A stretch of 64,000 nucleotides of DNA from Hyphomicrobiales bacterium (GTDB lineage: Bacteria; Pseudomonadota; Alphaproteobacteria; Rhizobiales; Phreatobacteraceae). The position numbers and the translations under genes were made by a program. The notes under the pieces were generated by a model, which was not told where the DNA came from, searched no databases, and saw only the letters and a list, made by a program, of their open reading frames with translations. Shown piece after piece: positions 25,602-34,924 of this stretch (position 1 is its first letter; the number at the start of each line of letters is the position of its first letter). The DNA lies in assembly GCA_017304475.1 (NCBI GenBank), contig JAFKKV010000034.1, positions 55,824-119,823 on the forward strand, given 5' to 3'.

Positions 25602-26540
25602 ATGCATGGGCCGATGCCGCCGCTCAATGCACTGCGCGCTTTCGAGGCCGCGGCCAGGCATCTCAGCCTGACCAAGGCGGCTCAGGAGCTGCATGTCACG
25701 GCCGGTGCTCTGAGCCACCAGATCCGCGGCCTGGAAGAGCTGCTCGGCCTGAAACTGTTCGAGCGGCGGGTGCGGGCGATCGCGCTGACGCGCGCGGGAA
25801 AGCAGCTCTATCCGGGACTTCAGACCGGCTTCAACCAGATCCGCGAGGCCGTGGCGGGCCTGGAAACGCCAGGTGACGAGCGGGTGCTGGTGGTCAGCAC
25901 GCCGACCGGCTTCGCCGCCAAATGGCTGGCGCCGCGGCTGCACCGCTTCGCCGCCGCCCATCCCGACATCGACGTGCGGGTTTCCTCATCCATGGCGCTT
26001 GCCGATTTCCGTACCGACGGCGTCGATGTCGCCATTCGCATGCTGCGCACCGGAGCGCCCCCGGATGCGGAACTCTCGGCCGAAAGACTGGTCGACCTCA
26101 ATTTCGTGCCGGTGTGCAGCCCGAAATTCATGGCGGCCCACGGCCCCTTCGCGACGCCGGCGGCGCTCGGCGGCCTGCCCTTGATCCATGACGATTATCG
26201 CCTGGGGCTGCCGGGCTGGGCCGAATGGTTCGCGGCGGCCGGCGTCACCGGCGTCGATGTCGAGCGTGGTCTGCGCTTCAGCAGTCCCGACCACGCGCTC
26301 GACGTCACCATCGAAGGCGGTGGCCTGTTCCTGGCGCATGACGTGCTGGCCTATGACGAGCTGCGCACCGGGCGCCTGGTGATCGCCTATGGCCTCATGC
26401 TGCGCACCGGGCGGGCCTATCATTTCGTCTGCCCCCGCCGGAAACAGAACCTGCCCAATGTGCAGGCCTTCCGCGCCTGGATCAGCCAGGAGGTCGCGGC
26501 GGTCGACTGGTGCCGGTCTGGGGGAGCCGGTTCGCTTTGA
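25602..26540 (+). CDS. LysR-family regulator (GcvA-like)
   Basis: The 312-residue protein begins MPPLNALRAFEAAARHLSLTKAAQELHVTAGALSHQIRGLEELLGLKLFER, a GcvA-type LysR helix-turn-helix. The effector-binding domain follows from about residue 95. AGGTAATCTC precedes the ATG. It converges on the CobW-type gene with only 6 bp between stops. Its target is not evident; GcvA-like proteins often control amino-acid genes. Confidence 0.9.
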   Translation: MHGPMPPLNALRAFEAAARHLSLTKAAQELHVTAGALSHQIRGLEELLGLKLFERRVRAIALTRAGKQLYPGLQTGFNQIREAVAGLETPGDERVLVVSTPTGFAAKWLAPRLHRFAAAHPDIDVRVSSSMALADFRTDGVDVAIRMLRTGAPPDAELSAERLVDLNFVPVCSPKFMAAHGPFATPAALGGLPLIHDDYRLGLPGWAEWFAAAGVTGVDVERGLRFSSPDHALDVTIEGGGLFLAHDVLAYDELRTGRLVIAYGLMLRTGRAYHFVCPRRKQNLPNVQAFRAWISQEVAAVDWCRSGGAGSL

Positions 26541-26546
26541 GCGCGA

Positions 26547-27491
26547 CTATCCCTCCCTTGCGATACACTCCTCCAGCATCGCCCGGGTCGCATCCATGTC
26601 GAGCTTGCCGTTCTCGGCGATCAGCACCAGCCTGACCGGCGCCGCATCGGTGTGGCCCGCGGGCGCGGGGCCGAGCGTGGCGCGTTCGCCGACCAGCTGG
26701 AACAGCATGGGCCGGCCGGCCTGCTCGCGAAACGCCACGAAACCCTTGGCGCGCACCAGCTTGGGGCTGAGCTTGCCGATCACCGCCTGGAAGCGGGCAA
26801 GCGACAGCGGCGCCTCGGCCGTCCAGCTCATGGTCTCGAAGCGCGGCGTCGAGAAACCGTGGGCGCGGGTGCCCGTGCCGGGCGCGCGCGGCGCATGCGG
26901 CTCGGCGCCGAAGGCGAGTTCCGGAGCGATCCGGCCCTCGGTCACGTCGAAGATCATCCGTTCCGGCCGGAGCGGCGCCAGCAAGGCGCGGGCGCGGGCG
27001 AGTTCGTCCGGGTTCACCAGGTCGGCCTTGTTGAGCACGATGATATCGGCCGCCGCGATCTGCGACCGGCAGAGCGCATCGTCGAGCATGGCGGGATCGT
27101 CGGTCAGCGCGCGGGCATCGGCGAGCGCGATGACGGCCTCCAGCGCCGCCTCGCGCCAGATCACGGGGTCGAGCAGGTTCTGGACGATCTCGGCCGGATC
27201 CGACACGCCGCTGGTCTCGATGACGATGCCGTCGGGCGGCGGGTCGCGGCGCAGCAGGCGGCTCAGCGTACGCAGCAGGTCGCCCTGCAGCGAGCAGCAG
27301 ATGCAGCCATTGGCGAGGCTGACCACGCCGTCGGCGGCGCCGGCGACCAGCTCGGCATCGATATTGATCGCGCCGAAATCATTGACCACGGCCGCCAGGC
27401 GCCGCCCGTCGGCCGAGGTCAGCAAATGGTTGATCAGCGTCGTCTTGCCGGCGCCGAGAAAGCCGGTGACGAGCAGGACCGGAACGGCCAT
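26547..27491 (-). CDS. CobW/COG0523-family metal-chaperone GTPase
   Basis: The 314-residue protein starts MAVPVLLVTGFLGAGKTTLINHLL (Walker A). It has the metal-binding motif NGCICCSLQGD (CxCC), IIVLNKADLV (NKxD) and a C-terminal CobW domain. Such GTPases deliver zinc, cobalt or other metals. The start at 27491 is 5 bp after the deacylase stop, so the two are co-transcribed and the metal may serve that amidohydrolase; this is inference. The frame remains open upstream to 27812 within the neighbour. Confidence 0.9.
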   Translation of the reverse strand: MAVPVLLVTGFLGAGKTTLINHLLTSADGRRLAAVVNDFGAINIDAELVAGAADGVVSLANGCICCSLQGDLLRTLSRLLRRDPPPDGIVIETSGVSDPAEIVQNLLDPVIWREAALEAVIALADARALTDDPAMLDDALCRSQIAAADIIVLNKADLVNPDELARARALLAPLRPERMIFDVTEGRIAPELAFGAEPHAPRAPGTGTRAHGFSTPRFETMSWTAEAPLSLARFQAVIGKLSPKLVRAKGFVAFREQAGRPMLFQLVGERATLGPAPAGHTDAAPVRLVLIAENGKLDMDATRAMLEECIAREG

Positions 27492-27496
27492 TCGCC

Positions 27497-29035
27497 CTAG
27501 CCCTTGGCCTTTTGCGGCCTGCGGATCGGCCGGCCGGGCCTTGCCGCGGTGATCAGTTCGCCGCCTGATATCACCGGCTCGCCATTGACCAGCACGTGGC
27601 GCATGCCTTCGGCGGCCTGGTTCATCTGCTTGAAGGTCGCCTTGTCGGTCAGGCTGGCATAGTCGAACACCACGATATCGGCATCGGCGCCGACCTGCAG
27701 GCGGCCCTTGGTCCGCAGGGCCGGCGTGCTCTCCTCCAGGATGCGCGCGGGAATGAGCGTGCATTTGGCGAGACCGTCGATCAGCGACAGTGCCTGCCGC
27801 TCGCGCACCCATTGGCGCAGGAAGCGGGTGAAGGTGCCGGACGAGCGCGGATGCGACGAGGCATTGGCCGGCAGCGGCCAGGCGTCGCCGTCATAGAACG
27901 AGCCGTCAGCGAGCGACCAGGGCATGGCGTCGGAGGCGATGGCGCCGCCGGGATAGAGGATCGAGACGTCGAGCAGGTCGCGGTGGCGCTGGTTGGCCTC
28001 GACATCGAGGAAATGCCAGAGCACCAGCGAACCGGGATCCTGGGCTTGCGCCGCCAGCATCTCCTCGCGGTTGGTGAAGCTGCGGCCGGTATCGACCATC
28101 TCGACCGCGCCATAGCCGCTGCCGGTGCGCTCGGGAAAGGCCGGATCGGCGAAGAAGGCGGCGCCCAGCACGGTCGAGCCGGTGCCATAGGGATAGGCTT
28201 CCACCGTCACCTTCAGGCCCTGGTCCTGGGCCTTTTTGACCAGTTTGGCGGCGCGTTCCACGTCCTGCAGGCTGGTGCTGTTGAAGTGGCAGATATGCAT
28301 ATGGGCGCCGGTCGAGCCGGCATAACCGATGAGCCGCGTATAGGCCTCGATCGAACTCCTCGGATCGACATTCGAGGCATAGGCGACATGGGTATAGGTG
28401 GGCACGTCGTAGCGGGCGGCGAGGCTCGCCACCTCGGACAGCTCCTTGACGCCGGCGCCCGGCGCATAGGCGTTGAGAATGCCGATACCGATGCCGCCCT
28501 CGTCGAGCCCCTCGGCGAGGCGGGCGATGATCTCGTCGATCTCGGCCGGGCTCGCGACATTGTCGACCCAGCGTTTGTCATGCGAGCTCCGCCCCATGAA
28601 GCCGAGCTCCGGCTCCGGCTCGGTGCCGATCATCGCGGCGATGCGGGCGAAAACCCAGTTGGCGGCGGTGCCGTAATTCAGCACGCGGCCCTTGCCGGCT
28701 TGGTTGTCGTACCAGGCGCTGACCGGCAGCGTGCCGGCCTCCAGCTCCAGCGAGGTGGTCACCCCGTCAAAGGCCTGCATGCGGTCGGCGGCGACCGACT
28801 GGCCATGGGCGTGCAGGTCGATGAAGCCCGGCGCCACCACCAGCCCGCGCGCATCGATGCTGCGCGCCGCCCCCGGTTCCACCGTGCCGATGGCGACGAT
28901 GCGCCCATCGCGAATGGCGACATCGCCGACGCCGTCGCGCCCGGTCTCGGGGTCGACCAGCCGGCCGCCACGGATCACCAGGTCATAGGGGCCGGATTGG
29001 TTCGGCTGGACGGAAGACATTGTCGTCTCGGTCAT
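27497..29035 (-). CDS. N-acyl-D-amino-acid deacylase / D-aminoacylase family
   Basis: The 512-residue amidohydrolase has DLVIRGGRLVDPETG at the N-terminal beta sandwich and FIDLHAHGQS (metal-binding HxH). ICHFNS and EAYPYGTGST follow in the barrel, then SDAMPW near the catalytic Asp and GRLQVGADADIVVFD at the C terminus. The family releases D-amino acids from N-acyl derivatives, or cleaves related hydantoin-like substrates. A racemase-family gene lies 4 kb away. CGGAG precedes ATG 29035. Confidence 0.85.
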   Translation of the reverse strand: MTETTMSSVQPNQSGPYDLVIRGGRLVDPETGRDGVGDVAIRDGRIVAIGTVEPGAARSIDARGLVVAPGFIDLHAHGQSVAADRMQAFDGVTTSLELEAGTLPVSAWYDNQAGKGRVLNYGTAANWVFARIAAMIGTEPEPELGFMGRSSHDKRWVDNVASPAEIDEIIARLAEGLDEGGIGIGILNAYAPGAGVKELSEVASLAARYDVPTYTHVAYASNVDPRSSIEAYTRLIGYAGSTGAHMHICHFNSTSLQDVERAAKLVKKAQDQGLKVTVEAYPYGTGSTVLGAAFFADPAFPERTGSGYGAVEMVDTGRSFTNREEMLAAQAQDPGSLVLWHFLDVEANQRHRDLLDVSILYPGGAIASDAMPWSLADGSFYDGDAWPLPANASSHPRSSGTFTRFLRQWVRERQALSLIDGLAKCTLIPARILEESTPALRTKGRLQVGADADIVVFDYASLTDKATFKQMNQAAEGMRHVLVNGEPVISGGELITAARPGRPIRRPQKAKG

Positions 29036-29309
29036 CGGAAAATCGCTCCGGAGGGGGAGGGGACGGCGACGCGCGCGCCGCCAGCGGGCGCAACCCTAGG
29101 GGAAGGCGGCGCGCGATGTCGAGGAGGGGAGCGGGGGGCAGTGTCGCGGAGGGTGCAGGGGTGGGGGAGGCGGGCAGAGCACAGAGCGGTGAGCAAAAAC
29201 CAAGATAGCGTCGTTTTCGCTCCTTGAAGTTGTTTTATGCCGAAGTGTGGTGTGATGAATTGCCTGATTTGTTGGCCGATCTATCCGCATTTCGATTGAG
29301 AGTACGGAT
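29036..29309. other. Left flank of the low-GC island, no gene seen
   Basis: The first 160 bases are G-rich, and from about 29195 composition shifts sharply towards A+T, continuing into the kinase gene. No gene, tRNA, attachment site or terminal repeat was recognised. The shift marks the probable island edge. Confidence 0.4.
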
Positions 29310-32075
29310 TTAGTAAAGGCCGCCGGTCCCCCGGCTCAGATTTCGATCGCGTTCTGTATTGGGTCGCGGTTGCTGTCGCGGGGTAGCTGGCCTTTCTTGC
29401 GATCTTGGCGTCGCGCGTGGCTGGGTTGGTGGTGGCGTCGTCGTTGGGCGGATGTCGAGCGGCATTCCCGGTTCCGTGACTTGGCCGGGGGGCGTTCCCG
29501 ATGCCGGCCCGATGTCGATCGGAGGTGGCAATTGTGGCAAGGGTAGCGGTTGACCGGTCGTCGGCGAGGGGGGCGACGGCCGACAAGCGGCATGGGCAGC
29601 TACGACATCGGCGGATGGAGGGATGCGAAAGCCCGTCGTCGGCCCGTCCGGTCCAAGACCAAGGAAAACCTCGATCCATGGGCGCGATATCCGGCTGAGC
29701 TCGATAACGCGGCCAATCAACGCATCGGCTACGGACGCCTCTTCCTGTCTCTCCATGATAAAAAGTGGCGGCGCCGCCGGGGTTGTGCGGACAGTCACGG
29801 CGAGGTTGGCGCTGCCAAGTCGCCTTATCGCTCGAACCGTAAAGCGGTTCGTGGCGCCACAGGAGAAGGCGAGCCCCTCGACCGTCGAGTGAAGCACATC
29901 GCGAACGATAAATTCCTTCCGCCCGTCAGCGGTCGTTCCTGTAGACCACAGAGGCGGAGTTACGTCGGCCGGTTGGCGCACGGCCGATGGTGGGGAGACA
30001 ACTGCTGTATCTTGTCTCCAGCCATCTACATGTCTGTTGGTGTTTTGGACCCAAGGTTCTTTGGTGACATTTAGGAAAATCAGAAAACCGATAAGGACCG
30101 CGAGCGCTCCGAAAATCTTGGCGCTCTTTGGGATTGCAGTCTCAACTGCCAACACATTGGCTTCGGCTTGCTTGAACTGCCTCCAGATCTCTAGAGTCGC
30201 ATTCCCGGGCGACGTCCGCAAGGATTTCGCTGTCGCCACGGATTGCTGAAGGGTTGCAATGCCGAGATTGATGCGGCGCTCGAGATCGCTGCTTTTTTGG
30301 GTGAACTGGGCGGTGACGGCAGCAATATCCTGCTGACTCACGGGAGCCGCGGCATTGAATACGAACTTGCGCTCGATTGAGCGCCGCCAAGCGACGAGGT
30401 CGAAGGCGAGCGATGCGCAACCCGGGACCTGTCGCACTGCATATTCGGTCACGTCGAGCGCCGACTCGATACCGTAGGACTCAAGCCGCTTCTTTCGCGT
30501 AGGACCAAGCCCTTTGACCCGTGCGGGTGCAATCAAATGGCCCTCGAGATAGCGCGCCAATTGCAGATCCCGGCGCTTCCGGTCGAGCTCATTGAGAGCA
30601 CTTTGCTGTTCGACTGGGATTCGCTTGATCTGTTCGACAAGAGTCAACGTGTCAGCTCGAACTTTATAAAAGAGAGAATTACCGGCGGTGGCTGTCCACT
30701 GACTGACGGTATCGGCCCACTTCCTGTTCGCCTCACTCCGTCGAGATATGAACGGGCGCTTCTGTTGAAAACCTGAGTGAACAAGCCATCCCAATCCTCC
30801 CAGGAGACACGCTCCGACGAAAATCTGGCCGCCGAAGAAGCACCCAACGCTGGCAAAACCAGAGAGTGTAGCAAAGGTGAACTTACTACGGATATTGCCT
30901 CGTGCCGCGTTCGCATCTAACGATGATTCGGGAGGCAAGATATTCGGCATGAGAGACGACAAGTCTGGGGCCGGCCCTGGATCGGATACTCCGTTTATTC
31001 TGGCTATCAGTTGACCGACATTCAGAGCCTGCTGGCTCGCCGAAGGAAGAGAAGAGGTCGGGAGGAATGCGTGGAAACCTGGAGTCGTGCGCTCCATGCG
31101 ACACCAGGGGCAATCTGCCGCCATTTTGAAGTAATGGTGCGCGGAGTTGGTGCTACACCTGACGAGCTCTTGCTCTGCAGAGTTGAGGGCTCGGACCCAT
31201 TCTACTGCCGTTGGACGGGGAGATGTTACGCCGCCAGGACCGAATGCTCGTTCGAAGTAGTCAGATATTCCGAGCGGGACGTCTCGCAACGTCGGCACGT
31301 TGGGTGGTGGTTCCATGCGCGTTTCGGAGCGACGCGCCGAATAGGCGAAGCGAAACGTTTTGATTGCTGGGCCGAGTTCAGGCGGATTTTCCTGTGTGGT
31401 TGGACGACCCATGAAAGGATGACGTCCCATGAAGAGAATATAGAAGATCAGGACGGCCACGCCGAAGGCGTCATGATTAGCTGCCCGAATGACCTTATCG
31501 AGTGATTGGCCTTGCAGCTCAGGTGGGGTGAACTCGGGAACCCCGACTTTGCAAGGGTAAAGCTTGCCCGCGGCTTGCACTTGAAATGAATCGCTGTCGA
31601 TCAGCGTCACGGTGGCGTCGTCAGCGACAAGGATGCCCGAGTGATTGATGTCGCCTATGACACAGCCGGTCTCGTGAACTTTGGCGATTGCGTTTGCGAT
31701 ATTGAGTGCGACACGGACCAGAAATGGGAAGGTTGCACTAGGAAAATGGGACTTTCGACTGGTCGGGCTATAGGCTTCGTGGATCGGTCGACGGCCTCCG
31801 ACGCGCGCCATCGTGAAGCCAAGAAAGTCGCCGTGCTCGCCCATAAGAGGGTCGATTGGAAAGGCGACCTCCTTGATGCGCGCATGCCAACCGCTCGAGG
31901 CCATCGCCATGATTTTTTCGCGACGATCGACCGCGTGTTGCGCATGATAGAGCTTCGCGGCTAATTCGTTCGCGCCATCGACGGCGAAAACGACGCCTTC
32001 GCCGCCTTTGCCGAGCTCTCGGCCCAACCCCAAAGTGCGGCCGGCAACTGTCTTGACTATCCGAGAGTGTTTCAC
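29310..32075 (-). CDS. TerY-P kinase: Ser/Thr-kinase-like membrane protein with HHH domain
   Basis: The 921-residue protein has an N-terminal kinase domain: Gly loop LGKGGEGVVF (21-30), Lys41, a catalytic-loop equivalent GDINHSGILV (141-150) lacking HRD, a DFG equivalent DSDSF (160-164), and TPPEL (183-187). A Cys/His cluster (C307, H313, H314, C322, C325) could bind zinc. Hydrophobic helices lie at about 400-433 and 653-671. A helix-hairpin-helix lies at about 515-565 (VKGLGPTRKKRLESYGI). The C-terminal domain and Pro-rich tail (820-921) are not recognised. This is the kinase of the TerY phosphorylation triad. The GTG start is 4 bp after the PP2C stop. GC is clearly below that of neighbours. 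Confidence 0.85.
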   Translation of the reverse strand: MKHSRIVKTVAGRTLGLGRELGKGGEGVVFAVDGANELAAKLYHAQHAVDRREKIMAMASSGWHARIKEVAFPIDPLMGEHGDFLGFTMARVGGRRPIHEAYSPTSRKSHFPSATFPFLVRVALNIANAIAKVHETGCVIGDINHSGILVADDATVTLIDSDSFQVQAAGKLYPCKVGVPEFTPPELQGQSLDKVIRAANHDAFGVAVLIFYILFMGRHPFMGRPTTQENPPELGPAIKTFRFAYSARRSETRMEPPPNVPTLRDVPLGISDYFERAFGPGGVTSPRPTAVEWVRALNSAEQELVRCSTNSAHHYFKMAADCPWCRMERTTPGFHAFLPTSSLPSASQQALNVGQLIARINGVSDPGPAPDLSSLMPNILPPESSLDANAARGNIRSKFTFATLSGFASVGCFFGGQIFVGACLLGGLGWLVHSGFQQKRPFISRRSEANRKWADTVSQWTATAGNSLFYKVRADTLTLVEQIKRIPVEQQSALNELDRKRRDLQLARYLEGHLIAPARVKGLGPTRKKRLESYGIESALDVTEYAVRQVPGCASLAFDLVAWRRSIERKFVFNAAAPVSQQDIAAVTAQFTQKSSDLERRINLGIATLQQSVATAKSLRTSPGNATLEIWRQFKQAEANVLAVETAIPKSAKIFGALAVLIGFLIFLNVTKEPWVQNTNRHVDGWRQDTAVVSPPSAVRQPADVTPPLWSTGTTADGRKEFIVRDVLHSTVEGLAFSCGATNRFTVRAIRRLGSANLAVTVRTTPAAPPLFIMERQEEASVADALIGRVIELSRISRPWIEVFLGLGPDGPTTGFRIPPSADVVAAHAACRPSPPSPTTGQPLPLPQLPPPIDIGPASGTPPGQVTEPGMPLDIRPTTTPPPTQPRATPRSQERPATPRQQPRPNTERDRNLSRGTGGLY

Positions 32076-32078
32076 GGT

Positions 32079-32855
32079 CTAGGACGTTCGGCGCGCGAGG
32101 ATCAATGTCTTGTCGTCATCGGTCCGATCGGTGAGCGCGGCGCTATCCAGGAACGAGCGAAGTTGGCGCGACAGCGATCGATCGCGGCCTCCCGCCGTTA
32201 CGGTGCGCAATGGTCCAAACATCGTTTCGAAGAACGGGCCGAATGCCGTCTGCGTATCGAACTGTAGGACGAGGCGCTCGATGCCGTCGGTGAAGACCGC
32301 GAGTTCTTCCACCTCGCCGTCAATATGGCTCATCCTGATGTTGGGTTCGGGGTCATCGGTTACGAAGTAGGTGGTCGAAGCGTATTCGCCGTTAGCTGGC
32401 CAGCTCGCGACTTGCCAGCTGGGACTACCCCGGAGACGGAACACACATGAACCATCGCCAACGTGGACAATGGAGGCCCAAGTGGGGCCGATAATGGTCC
32501 CAACCAATGTAGCTGCGTAGTCGCGCAGCGGCGCTTCGGTTCTAGACGCGGCGGCTCCGATCCGATCGCGAATGTCGTCGACAAGCTCGTCGGCGTTGGA
32601 ACGCGAAAACGGCTCTCCCGGCCAATTGAGAAGATGCCTCTCGGCAAACTTGCTGAACACCCTGGCCACGATGAACGATCCGTAGCGCGACATGACCGCG
32701 CTGCCGGCGCCGTCAGAAACAACCGCCGACAGCGTTGAATTGCGTCCGATCCGAACTTCACGGCAAGCACCGAAGTCCTCGCAGGCCGTCCCAGACCGGA
32801 TATGGCTCGTCCCGGTTGATCGGGCGCTGACCCAGCTCCAGTTCTTGTGGCTCAT
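32079..32855 (-). CDS. TerY-P PP2C-family protein phosphatase
   Basis: The 258-residue protein has PP2C metal and active-site motifs: SDGAGSA, IVHVGDGSCVFRL, AVFTDGIERL and DDKTLILAR. It should remove phosphates placed by the neighbouring kinase, probably on the VWA protein or on the kinase. The start at 32855 overlaps the VWA stop as ATGA. The frame continues upstream to 33152, but that part is antisense-like shadow inside the VWA gene. Low-GC composition matches the island. Confidence 0.88.
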   Translation of the reverse strand: MSHKNWSWVSARSTGTSHIRSGTACEDFGACREVRIGRNSTLSAVVSDGAGSAVMSRYGSFIVARVFSKFAERHLLNWPGEPFSRSNADELVDDIRDRIGAAASRTEAPLRDYAATLVGTIIGPTWASIVHVGDGSCVFRLRGSPSWQVASWPANGEYASTTYFVTDDPEPNIRMSHIDGEVEELAVFTDGIERLVLQFDTQTAFGPFFETMFGPLRTVTAGGRDRSLSRQLRSFLDSAALTDRTDDDKTLILARRTS

Positions 32856-33535
32856 CCGGCGGTAGCCCAACCTGAAGGAGCGGTGGGGTTTTCGAGCGGA
32901 ACCGTGTCGGCGGGATTTGATTTTGAGACGGACGAAAGCGACGCGGATAGCCACTGGAAGAGCTCGCGAAACTGTAGCCCTTTCAGCTTCAACGGTTCCC
33001 GGACTGACAGTTCTTTGAGCTTGTCGAAGTTCGCTCCTTCGACACCGACAGCATAAAACATGAACGACTTGCCGCTCTCGCCTTCGCGGACGAGTTGAGT
33101 TGCACGAACGATTGAGTCGGTCGGGCCACCGTCTGTGATCAAGAAGACCCACGGACGATAGTAGGTTATTCCGTTGCTCCGATAGACTTGCTTGCGCGCT
33201 TTAAGGAGGTCGAGACCTTGCTCAATTGCCGTCCCCATCGGGGTGTCGCCGGCGACCGACAATGTCGGCGCATGGAAATGCTGAATGCCGATAAAGTCGT
33301 TCTCGATACGGACCGGCCCAAAGGTGACGATGCCGACTTCAACACGTTTCGCCGCTAGCGTGTCGGCGAACAACGTGTCCCGGAAAACCTGAAGTCCCTG
33401 GTTGAGTTCAGCGATGGGCTGCCCGGACATTGATCCAGAATTATCGAGAAGCAACAGCACGGGACAGCGATTTTCGGGGTTTTCAGCGAACACGGCGTCG
33501 CCAAACGGTCTTTGCTCGAATGAATTCTCGCTCAT
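32852..33535 (-). CDS. TerY-like von Willebrand factor A domain protein
   Basis: The 227-residue protein is essentially one VWA domain. Its MIDAS is complete: DNSGSMSG (DxSxS), the Thr in DTPMGTAIEQGL and LITDGGPTD. GGAGTGAG lies about 7 bases before ATG 33535. TerY-type VWA proteins bind metal and serve as phosphorylated adaptors in the TerY-P triad. It is the first gene of the coupled VWA-PP2C-kinase operon. No terC, terD or terZ genes are in view. Confidence 0.88.
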   Translation of the reverse strand: MSENSFEQRPFGDAVFAENPENRCPVLLLLDNSGSMSGQPIAELNQGLQVFRDTLFADTLAAKRVEVGIVTFGPVRIENDFIGIQHFHAPTLSVAGDTPMGTAIEQGLDLLKARKQVYRSNGITYYRPWVFLITDGGPTDSIVRATQLVREGESGKSFMFYAVGVEGANFDKLKELSVREPLKLKGLQFRELFQWLSASLSSVSKSNPADTVPLENPTAPSGWATAG

Positions 33536-34273
33536 ACATCTCACTCCAGGCAAACTGACAATAACATGTCGAACATTAGGATTATGGTGCCCAAGGGTAA
33601 TGGGCAATAGTCGTTTCAGTTCGATTCACATCGTAGTCGCGCCAGACTAACGCGGCGATGGCGTGAAACCGGACGCAAGTATTTCACTTCTGAAGGACGT
33701 GAATTTGAAGGGCGACGAGTTAGTAAAGCGGCGTGCTGCCTGGGCGAGAGCCCGCGAGAAGCTGCTCAGCTCATCAGACGCTTTTGAGTCGCCGCTGCTC
33801 CGTCCTCAACGTCCCCGCCGTCTCCCCCCACAGTCAGTCCGAGAGGGTGCGCACCAACGGCTTGCGGCCGGCGGTGGGGCGAGCACCACGGCGAAGGTGA
33901 GGCCGGGCGGAGAGGGGCCCTGGATGCGACCCTAGGCGCCGCTCTTCATATCAGAGGCAACCAGTGCTTCGTTGCCGGACTGTAGGCTCTAGCCGCGATC
34001 GAACACCTGATGCGCCAGATGGTCCTCACCGAACCAGTCGATGCGGACGGCATGTTCGGGGCCAGCGCTAGCGGCGGCGAACTAAACGGCCCAGGCGGGG
34101 CCTGCGAGCGCCGAGTTCTTCAATTGATAGCCCCTCAACTGGCTGTGCTCAAAGGCGGCCATGGTGAGCGCCACGCCGCCGAGCTAGTCCGAACCCCTCG
34201 ATCCAAGCCCCCCCGCTGCGAAACACCCGGGCGAGATTTTCCCGCCCGGGCGGGGCTGTCGCGGCGCGAGCCC
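33536..34273. other. Right flank of the island, no firm gene
   Basis: This 738-base stretch should hold the VWA promoter near 33540-33600. A GTG frame at 33663-33935 (+, 90 codons) has an uneven composition: an island-like first half (KDVNLKGDELVKRRAAWARAREKLL) and a G+C-rich Pro/Arg second half, so it is probably a gene scrap joined to native DNA. From about 33770 the GC content returns to the host level. I recognise no transposase, integrase or tRNA. Confidence 0.4.
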
Positions 34274-34924
34274 TCACCGCGCCTGCATCGGCTGCCAGCC
34301 GTTCGGCGTGTACATGTAATACTGCCCCCGATTGTCCATGACGAAGGCATTGCCGGTGTTCGGGTCGCGCTGGATCTGGCCCGGCTGGGTATGGGGCAGG
34401 ACGTAGCTCTGGCCGTTCGGGCCGATATAGGTCGAGTTGCCGCGCAGGAGATTGCCGACCTCGGCATTGTTGCGCTGATAGCTGTCCTGATAGCCCCGCT
34501 GGGCCTGGCCGCGGGCGGCCTCGGCCTCGCGCAGCCCTTGCAGGCGTTGCTGCTCGGCGGCCTGGTTGCGGGCTTCGTTCTCGCGGTAGCGGGCGGTGCC
34601 CTCGCGGCTGAAGCGGCCGGTGGCGGCATATTGATAGGCGAATTGCTGCGGCGTCATCTGGCCGCCCTGCATGCGGTGCTGCTGGTAAAGCGCCTGGAAC
34701 TGCGGATCCTGCATCACCTGGGCGATGATGCCCTGGGTGTTCTGCTGCATGCGCGCGTTCAGCTCCTGCTGCTGGCGCATCGACTGGTTGAGCATGCCCT
34801 GGTAATCTGGGCCGATATCATAGCCGCGATAATAGGTCTGGGCGGCGGCCGGTGCGGCCTGGGCCGCAAGCGCCGCGGCAAGGGCAAGGCCGGCGAGGGC
34901 GGAGTGAAGGCGATTGCAAGCCAT
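34274..34924 (-). CDS. Exported Gln-rich hypothetical protein
   Basis: The 216-residue protein starts at ATG 34924 with GAGGAG about 8 bases upstream. It has a signal peptide cut near AAAQ. The mature part is rich in Gln, Arg and Tyr, with a coiled-coil-like centre (RENEARNQAAEQQRLQGLRE) and a C-terminal YIGPNGQSYVLPHTQPGQI / YYMYTPNGWQPM. I do not know its function; the surface-exposed Tyr/Gly/Asn pattern suggests an envelope protein. It is divergent from cckA. Confidence 0.65.
   Translation of the reverse strand: MACNRLHSALAGLALAAALAAQAAPAAAQTYYRGYDIGPDYQGMLNQSMRQQQELNARMQQNTQGIIAQVMQDPQFQALYQQHRMQGGQMTPQQFAYQYAATGRFSREGTARYRENEARNQAAEQQRLQGLREAEAARGQAQRGYQDSYQRNNAEVGNLLRGNSTYIGPNGQSYVLPHTQPGQIQRDPNTGNAFVMDNRGQYYMYTPNGWQPMQAR

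Noticed and set aside
29310..33535. Tellurite-resistance operon
   Set aside because: Only the VWA/phosphatase/kinase triad is present. No TerB, TerC, TerD or TerZ-like protein is seen.
33663..33935. 90-codon frame as a real gene
   Set aside because: Weak start, split composition and no recognisable motif. Kept only as a possible scrap at the island edge.
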